This document shows positions 56,355-64,000 of a stretch of DNA of 64,000 bases, one piece after another (positions within the stretch are counted from its first letter, which is position 1; each line of letters starts with the position of its first letter). The position numbers and the translations under genes were made by a program. Source of the DNA: Glebionis coronaria (Eukaryota > Streptophyta > Magnoliopsida > Asterales > Asteraceae); contig CM046879.1 of the NCBI GenBank assembly GCA_025667525.1, forward strand, positions 387,709,039 to 387,773,038. Reading direction: 5' to 3'. The notes under the pieces are model-generated. The model saw only the letters and a list, made by a program, of their open reading frames with translations, had not been told where the DNA came from and ran no database searches.

Positions 56355-59300
56355 TGATGAGATGGCATTTATACATGATCTCATCGTTCTTTTCGGGCTT
56401 CAAATGCATTAAAATGTCATAAAATACCATATATATGCTTGTGTTTGTTTACTTGTGTATTTTAGGTATGGATATCGTGAAAAAGACAAAAGATCACAAA
56501 ATACAAGGAAAAACGGACACGAGAAACGAAGCCGTACAAAGAACCGGGCCCTAATCATGGAATTTTCAACAAATACCCTTGAAGACTTGAAGACATACAA
56601 GATTGATCCTCCATTAATGAAGAAATGACACTTAAAACCCTTGTATATTGATAATTACAAGTTTGGTCCCTTAAGTTTGTCAAAATTGCAAAAAGGTCCT
56701 TCAACTTTGAAGAAATGACAAGATTGGTCCCTCAACAAAATCAATTTGTCAATTATGGTCCCTTATGAAGATTAAGAGACATTGAAGACCTTTGAAGATC
56801 AAGATTGTCCAAGACCAGTCCTTGAATTATTCAAGAATGGCAAAAACAACCCTTGATAAGCCTTTTCCAAAGTTTGGTGCCAAAAGTGTAAAAAGGGGAA
56901 AGATATTAACAAAGCAAAAACGGATTTAGGGCTAAAAACCTCAAATGCCAAAAATATCAAAAGAAAAGGGCCAAAGTTGCATACTTTCAAACATTCAAAT
57001 GAAAACTGGCGCTTAACACCTTTTTTCCCCCAAATACGGATCAAAGGAGTTACTGTTTATCCTTTTACACTCCCAGTTTTCACCTCACTTAAACATGGGT
57101 TAAAAACCAATTCACCTTGCACATGTGTGATTCACACATGCAGAAACTAAACCCACACCTAAAAACCCCAATCCCACCACTGTGGACCCTACCCCCAATT
57201 CCCCATTCCACCAATCAGCTTACACCTTGATCCCCAAGTACTATGACGTGTCCCAAATCAACAGTGGAGATGCATTGCTTCATCACAACGCAAAAACAAA
57301 CGTCCAGGATCAAAATGTGACAACTCATCACTCAAAACCGTCAAGGGCATTTTAGAGATTTCTAGTGATTAGGGTTTTGTGTTTAAGCAGCCTAGAATGT
57401 TCATTAGACTAGTATAAATAGAGGCATCAACCTGTGATGACCCTTTGTTCCAGTTTCAAGCTTTTCCTTGTAATTCCTTTTTAAAAAAATAAAAGTTTGG
57501 TTTTTGATTTAATCAAGTGTAATCCCTTTTTATTGTTTTTAAAAGTTGTGTGTAGTGTGAAGCTTGATTCTGAGTTCCATCTTTAATTTGGTTAAGTAAC
57601 TTTGATTTTCAAAGTTGTTTAAAAGTTTCTGAAATTGAGATTATTTGGTATAATCTGTTTCAGGTTTTGTTTGTTAAGAAGTTTGATGTGATTGGTTACT
57701 TAGTGTTATAAAAACATATTAAGAAGGTTTGAAAAGTTTTTGGAAGGTTTTAAAAAGAAAGAAAAGAAAACAGAAATAGTATATTGCTTGTTCTTGTGTA
57801 TTTTCTTTGATTTTTGTTAAGCAGGTATTGAAGGTTGTTGATTTTTGATCTGCATGCACCCGGGTGCATAAGGAAGTGGATTTTCATCCACCAAGGGCTT
57901 GGATGTAAGCCCTTGAGGTAAAATCCTTTTCCCTTTTTGAAAAATCTCATTTAAGTTATTTGCTTGATTTGGTGGTCTAAGTGTGTTTAAGTTGTTGGAT
58001 TTGAGTTCTATTTGATGAATATGCATGTTAATAGTTGTATGAATCAGTTTGAGTGGCTTTTGAATTGATTTGATGTGAAAAAGTTTGGTTTTCAGAAGAT
58101 AAAAGGGTGTTTGGATATCTGATTTAGCAGGGCAAATATTTTGATTATTGATTTAAAAACGTGTTAGAGTTGGTAGAAAGGATTAAGATAGGTTGCTAGT
58201 TAACTGGTAAGTAAGTTGGGAGAGTTTTAAGCAAGTTTGTAGTATTAAAAAAGTGAAAAGCTAGTTATAAATCTGCATATCTTCTATTCTGCTCATTTTT
58301 ATAGGATTTTGGAGCTTGATTCTTATAATCTGTTGAGATATAGGGTAACTTAGAAGTTGATGTTGATTGTGCATCATTTGGTGAGTGTGTATGCTTAATT
58401 TGAGCCATCAAAGTTCATTAGAGTGCAAGTAGCTTAGCCACAAGTCCACCAGACCTGCACAATTACATCAGCAACTCTATTTTGCCCCTTGTGTGCTTGG
58501 TTTGATCATTTGTGTGTGCTAAGTGTTAGACTCTTGATATTGTTGACTCCTTGTGCTTAAATAAGCACAAGGGTGCCCCCCTTTGTCCACAATCATCCAC
58601 CAATAATCAACAGCCAAGCCCTCTTGGCTCAAAATTTAACAAGTGAACCAAAGTTCACTTGTTCATCAGTAACTTGAAAGACCTGGATACATTTTGGTTC
58701 TTGATTTGGCTTAATCAGTGCTAAAAAGAGAAGTGGATTGTGTTCTAAGCTTGTTTAGAGGTCACTGTTGGTGTTTAAAAAGAAAAAAAAAATAAAAAAG
58801 AAATAAATTGCAAAAAGGTTGCCCGCAGCGGACTCGAACCCCAGACCTCTCGCTGGAGGGTTAAGGGAACTACCACTGATCTAGACACCTTTTTACGTTA
58901 AGGGTTGATTTCAAAAGTTATTTAATACGTTTTGTCTTTCTAGCTTAATAAATAAGCCGTAGCTTATTTTTGTCTTTTCCAGCTTATTGGTTTAACGTTT
59001 TTGTTTATTTTCATTTTTCCTAGGACCCTTATTAGATTTGTGACTTTTCTAGCTAATTTTTATATTTTTCCTTTTATTTAATTATTTTCTAGGATTTATT
59101 TATTATACGTTTTTTATAAAATCATAAAAAATAGTAAAAATAGTTTTAATTTTCAAAAAAATAGTTTTTAGCTTTTTAATAAATATTTTGAGGTTTACAT
59201 TAGGTTTTGATTTTATAAACTTTAATTTTTAATTTTATATTATTTTAAGGTTTTTTATAAACTTTAAACATTTTTATAAAATTATTAAAAAAGGTTTAGG

Positions 59301-60129
59301 AACTTTAATTTGTGTTTTTCTCTTAGTTAGAATATTTTAAGTTTTTAGAAATTTTTTAGAATTAATTTTATAAACTTTATATTTTTAGTATTATTTTAAT
59401 ATTATTTTATTATTAAAAAATCAAAATTTTCTTTTTATTTCTTTTTCATTTTTCTTAGGTTCTTTAGCATTAATTAAGACCTTTCCATTTTTAGAATAAT
59501 TTTATAGCTTTTAGATTTATTTTTATAATTATTTTAAGTTTAATTAGGTTTTAATCATTTTTAATCATTTTTAGAGTTTTAAAAATAGTTTTAATAGCTT
59601 TTAATTTTTATAAAATTACTTTTTAGTCTTCTAATAATATAAGTTAAGTAATTATTCAATAAAATCATATTTTAGACATTTGAATTAGTTATATTTAATT
59701 TTAGGGCTTTAATTAGCATTTAAAATTAAATATTTAATTAATAAAAGGTTTTAAAATATCTTTGTTGGATTTTTATCTTTATTTATATTATTTTAGACTT
59801 GTTTTTAGCCTTTTTAATTATTGATTTTGTTTTTGGTCTTAGCATTAAAATTTTTAATTAGGGTAGTTTTTCACGACTTTACGTCTTTTACGTTGTAGTT
59901 TAATTTTAACGTAACCGTCTTTTCATCTTCTCATCCCCATTCTTCTCAGTATTAATCTCAAATAATTACAAGTTAATTCACACACATATACCTCCTTGGG
60001 AAACGAACTTTCTCTCTTTTAAGTGATTGGGTCATTTGTGTTGATTTTTCCTAAAATCATCACTCGATACTTACCGCTCATATACGTTCTTTTGTTTTCT
60101 TAAACAAGAGTCGTATTTTACCACAATCA
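56355..60129 (+). repeat. Array LTR 4 (3,775 bp), shared by units 3 and 4
   Basis: It carries the LTR 3 variants plus private ones: AAGTTATTT for AAGTGATTT (57955), GGTTTTGATTTT for GGTTTTGGTTTT (59209) and AAACTTTATA for AAACTTTTTA (about 59378). Confidence 0.92.
58817..58889 (-). other. tRNA-like Pol III module in LTR 4
   Basis: Fourth identical-looking copy of the 73-base segment. Confidence 0.65.
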
Positions 60130-60132
60130 TTT

Positions 60133-60150
60133 TGGCGCCGCTGCCGGGAA
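60133..60150 (+). promoter_or_regulatory. Primer binding site, tRNA-Asp type, unit 4 (one base changed)
   Basis: It reads TGGCGCCGCTGCCGGGAA. The G to A change lies at the second-last base, where pairing with the tRNA would be weakened at its inner end. Confidence 0.82.
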
Positions 60151-60884
60151 GGTGTGTTGTGCTTTAATTTGGAAGCTTTTGTTTTTGATATTATCCATAA
60201 TAAGTATTTGTGTTAAGTGGAACTCCCTTAACACGTATTATCGGTTTTCTTGGTTTTTCTTGTACAAATATTATTAATATATTGTATTAAGTATCACAAT
60301 CAATATACAATATCTCCAAAAGTGTGAAAACACAACCTTAATTGGGATTTGATCTCCTAATTATTGTATTCGAATCTCAAACAAAAAGAAAAGGCAAAAA
60401 TAGATAAATACTTTCGTGAAGCTCGATTTTGAAAGATACAAACTATAAGGTGGGTATAAGGCGGGTATTATAAAATATACCCTAAGGAAAAAGGCTCTTA
60501 AGTGCTTCGCGCCGCCTCGTTTCCCCGCTTGCTTGTGAGTATTTTGAGATTGAAGGCTAATCGAGGGTTTTGCCGCCCAAAGTATTAATACGTATACTAT
60601 ATTTGCTTGGTTTTCTTTGTGATTAAACCCTCTTGAACAATTTGGTTTTCACCAAAGTTCTAAAGTCATTCGAAGGCGTTCACTCCACGTGATCGTTTTC
60701 ATTCCTTTGAGGCTTCTTTAATCAAGAGTTTGATTCGAGGAGAGATTTTGTAGATTGTTGTCTACGAAGATACACCAAAATCCAAAAAAATTAAATATCA
60801 TCAAAAACACACAAAAAAAATTGAAAATTCACAAAACAACCAAAAAGAATCTTCTTTGCTCACCTCCCATTCTTCGTGAAGTTT
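60151..60884 (+). other. 5' untranslated leader, unit 4
   Basis: As in unit 3. No gene. Confidence 0.6.
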
Positions 60885-62453
60885 ATGATCACTCGTAATC
60901 AAGCTAAACGAGCTCGTAAACGTCTTCAAAAGCAAGCAAATCAAGGATCATTGATTGTTGAAGAACCTCCAATTGTTGAACCTATTGTAGAACAAGAAGT
61001 CGTCATGGCTAATCGTACTATGATGGAGTTGCTACAAGCACCCACCGAGGGTTTTGGAGAGGCTATTGTGATTCCCGCCATCCTTGCGGAGAATTTCGAG
61101 ATTAAGACGGGTTTAATGTCTATGTTGCAAGCAAACAAGTTTAGAGGTCACGAGAAAGACAACCCGCATTACCATATTAGGAATTTCAACCATCTCACCG
61201 CCACTAGCAAATTCAAAGATGTTCCACATGACGCCATTAAGATGATGTTGTTTCCATATTCGTTGGATGGACCCGCAAAAATTTGGCTCGAGAAAGAACC
61301 GCCAAATTCGATTTTGACATGGGCCGATCTCGTTTCTAAGTTTGTGAACAAGTTTTTTCCACCATCTAAAACAACACACTTAAAAAATGAGATTTCACGA
61401 TTTGTGCAACGTAACAATGAAAGTTTTTCAATGGCATGGGAACGATTTAAAGAGATGTTACATGAATGTCCACACCATGATTTTTCGGAATTGCATCAAA
61501 TTGATACTTTTTATAATGGGCTTAATGATCATGAACGAGATTATTTGAATGCCGCCGCGGGTGGTAATTTTTTGTGCAAGACGACAAATGAGGCTTTACA
61601 AATCATTGAAAATCGATCTAAGGTTTATAGCCCTCGTAACACACCGAGTGTTGCCAATATGGGTTCGTCATCTTCGTCACAATCGTCTCGTAGCATTAAC
61701 GCCTTACATGATGAAGCTAATGAGGAAAATCGGTTTTTTGATAGATTTGCTAATCTAATGTCCCATTGGAAGGCTCAAGAAGCTTCCAATTCCGCTTCGG
61801 TTAAAGCGGTTGCTAAGAGTTGTTTATCTTGTGGGGGAGCTCATGATCTTTCCGAGTGCATTACCGCGGATGGTAACACTTCGAGTGCTTATGTAGCAAC
61901 GGGAACTTATAACCAAAACGGCCAAGGTTCCCGCCAAAATCAAGCTCCACCAAACCAAAATGTTAATAATTATCGAAACAACAACCAAGGTAATTACCAA
62001 GGCAACACACGCAATTACAACAAAGGGAATTATCAAAGTGGGAATGGACAAATCTCTAATCAAAACCAAAACTGTGATTTTCAAAACACTACACAAGGTT
62101 TTCAAAATGCTCACACGAAAAATTTGCAAGGAGAATTTTTGGATTATGCAAAAGCAAATGATGCTAAATTTGATAATATGCAACGTGAGATGATTAGCTT
62201 AAGATCCGAGTTAAAAAACGAGCTTAAAAATGAACTTGCTAATGAACTTAAAACTCATGCAAACAAAATGGAAGGAAATGTCCAACGTCTTCAACAAAAC
62301 CAACAAAAGATAGAATTAGGACAACATGAGATTAAGCAAGAGTTATTGAAAGCGGATGCTAGGCAATCAAAATTTGAGGACCGAATGGCTAAGATGTTTA
62401 AAAAAGGTTTAGGAACTTTAATTTGTGTTTTTCTCTTAGTTAGAATATTTTAA
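60885..62453 (+). pseudogene. Truncated Gag of array unit 4 fused to LTR-derived residues
   Basis: 522 residues from the same ATG. The first 505 match Gag through the coiled coil, with Lys19Asn, Arg103His, Arg397Cys and Met476Ile. At 62398 the sequence jumps into LTR DNA, adding 17 foreign, partly hydrophobic residues (KKGLGTLICVFLLVRIF) before a stop. The protease and C-terminal region are lost. The protein keeps the gag core, knuckle and coiled coil, so it could in principle still assemble or interfere with intact Gag, but this is inference. Confidence 0.9.
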
Positions 62454-63242
62454 GTTTTTAGAAATTTTTTAGAATTAATTTTATAAACTTTTTATTTTTA
62501 GTATTATTTTAATATTATTTTATTATTAAAAAATCAAAATTTTCTTTTTATTTCTTTTTCATTTTTCTTAGGTTCTTTAGCATTAATTAAGACCTTTCCA
62601 TTTTTAGAATAATTTTATAGCTTTTAGATTTATTTTTATAATTATTTTAAGTTTAATTAGGTTTTAATCATTTTTAATCATTTTTAGAGTTTTAAAAATA
62701 GTTTTAATAGCTTTTAATTTTTAGAAAATTACTTTTTAGTCTTCTAATAATATAAGTTAAGTAATTATTCAATAAAATCATATTTTAGACATTTGAATTA
62801 GTTATATTTAATTTTAGGGCTTTAATTAACATTTAAAATTAAATATTTAATTAATAAAAGGTTTTAAAATATATTTGTTGGATTTTTATCTTTATTTATA
62901 TTATTTTAGACTTGTTTTTAGCCTTTTTAATTATTGATTTTGTTTTTGGTCTTAGCATTAAAATTTTTAATTAGGGTAGTTTTTCACGACTTTACGTCTT
63001 TTACGTTGTAGTTTAATTTTAACGTAACCGTCTTTTCATCTTCTCATCCCCATTCTTCTCAATATTAATCTCAAATAATTACAAGTTAATTCACACACAT
63101 ATACCTCCTTGGGAAACGAACTTTCTCTCTTTTAAGTGATTGGGTCATTTGTGTTGATTTTTCCTAAAATCATCACTCGATACTTACCGCTCATATACGT
63201 TCTTTTGTTTTCTTAAACAAGAGTCGTATTTTACCACAATCA
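62398..63242 (+). repeat. Remnant of the terminal array LTR (last 845 bp)
   Basis: It matches LTR 4 from 59285 to 60129 without net length change and ends CCACAATCA. It has private differences (AGAAAATTAC for ATAAAATTAC near 62723, TTAACATTT for TTAGCATTT near 62827, ATATATTTG for ATATCTTTG near 62871, CTCAATATT for CTCAGTATT near 63058). By eye it is the most diverged of the LTR ends. Confidence 0.92.
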
Positions 63243-63247
63243 AATTT
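63243..63247. repeat. Target site duplication, right copy
   Basis: AATTT directly after the terminal ATCA, identical to 26046-26050. Confidence 0.85.
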
Positions 63248-64000
63248 CAATTAAACAAATGCAGTAAACTTAGAATAGAACTCAGAAACATTCAAGAAAT
63301 CATTTAAAGCACATTGAAACAAGAATATTCATTACACTAAAATACTATAAGTTTACACTAGCATTGTAGGAAAATGAAATGCGCTTAACATATTCATCCG
63401 AAGTAAGTCCGTTGAGTCGAAGCGGAGTCCTGAGCTCGCTTGAAACTAACTTTACTTGAACCACCAGTTACGAACCCAATCTAACTGCTGAATAGAACTA
63501 CAATCATTACATCTATGAATCTGCTAATCATGTCAGCAACGAATCCAAACACCTGTAAAACGAACAAACTAAACCGAAACTTTAAATTACTCAAAAGCTT
63601 TGAGCCTATGAGCTTATTAATCAGGATTAATAAAAGGAAATCAACACTCGAGTAAATCAGTTCTATCTAAATATCTACTGTATCAAATACAGCTTATTAC
63701 ATCAGCATCAAATCCAACACGCCTACAAGATAAATTCAAAACAAGAATACGTCCTATCCTGCTGAAACTGTATTAACCTTTCGAACACTGAAATTTGCAA
63801 CTATGAATCGATCTTGAAACAAACTCCAAAATCAACTTTCCTGAACAGAAACTTACAGAATTTTGAACTACTGGACCAATTTGTATGAAAACTAATATTA
63901 ATACTACTTATACTCAAAACAATCTGATTAATCAAAAGTTTAAAGAAAAGCTTTTTATAAGCTCATAATGAGCTTATGAACAGGATTATTATAACAGCTT
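63243..64000 (+). repeat. Continuation of the LTR-like sequence that hosts the array
   Basis: Joins logically to 25473-26050 once the array and one duplication copy are removed. AT-rich and non-coding, with AAGCTTATAA/AGCTTATGA-type words. The end lies outside the window. Confidence 0.4.

Larger units (their letters stand above)
26051..63242 (+). mobile_element. Tandem array of a non-autonomous Athila-like gag-protease retrotransposon, four units sharing LTRs
   Basis: The LTR starts lie at 26051, 36152, 46254 and 56355, a period of 10,101-10,102 bp. Each complete unit is LTR (about 3,776 bp), primer site, gag-pro ORF, 2.2 kb non-coding DNA and polypurine tract. The fourth unit is truncated and ends in an 845-bp LTR remnant. 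The ends are TGAT and ATCA, and the array has one flanking duplication. Adding back the missing 6,988 bp gives exactly four units plus one LTR. RT, RNase H and integrase are absent from every unit, so movement would need proteins from elsewhere. Confidence 0.93.

Overview
This window is plant nuclear DNA made almost entirely of nested LTR retrotransposons. The evidence is Ty3/gypsy polyprotein pieces of the Tekay/Del chromovirus and Athila types, a tRNA-Asp primer site in the Athila-like elements, a Copia-type initiator-Met primer site, plant-style TATA and AATAAA signals in the LTRs, and no host gene, rRNA gene or CRISPR array that I can support. It looks like repeat-rich heterochromatin of a large-genome flowering plant. 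A eudicot, perhaps Asteraceae, is only an impression.

Layout, left half. 1-3785 is the 3' end of a plus-strand chromovirus (integrase C-terminus, chromodomain, polypurine tract, 3.07 kb LTR). It is inserted into the reverse-transcriptase start of a decayed minus-strand Athila-like element (3786-8637: RT stub, protease, gag, tRNA-Asp primer site, 1.79 kb LTR). 8638-22035 is a pile-up of mostly non-coding Copia-like and other LTR debris. It includes a 3' LTR start with its polypurine tract (9396), a 458-bp direct duplication, a likely minus-strand LTR ending at 13861, a 1.62 kb Copia-type LTR with initiator-Met primer site (17567-19203) carrying a long GA microsatellite, and two large diverged arms in inverted orientation. 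22036 to about 24.95 kb is an old, diverged relative of the LTR that dominates the right half.

Layout, right half. 26051-63242 is one array of four head-to-tail units of about 10,101 bp: LTR, internal, LTR, internal, LTR, internal, LTR, truncated internal, LTR remnant. The whole array is bounded by one 5-bp target duplication (AATTT at 26046-26050 and 63243-63247) and sits inside an older LTR-like sequence (25473 onward, resuming at 63243). Each complete unit has a 3.78 kb LTR, a tRNA-Asp primer site, a single gag-protease ORF of 1108 residues, about 2.2 kb of non-coding DNA and a polypurine tract. No RT, RNase H or integrase is present, so the element is non-autonomous and would need enzymes from a relative such as a full Athila element. 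The last unit has lost about 7.0 kb between gag and the final LTR.

The most interesting observations are the TSD-bounded shared-LTR array with ORFs kept open, the unusual C-terminal third of the gag-protease protein, a U3 repeat phased at about 30 bp and kept in a diverged relative, a structurally conserved hairpin just downstream of a splice-acceptor-like site, and an antisense tRNA-like Pol III module inside every complete LTR.
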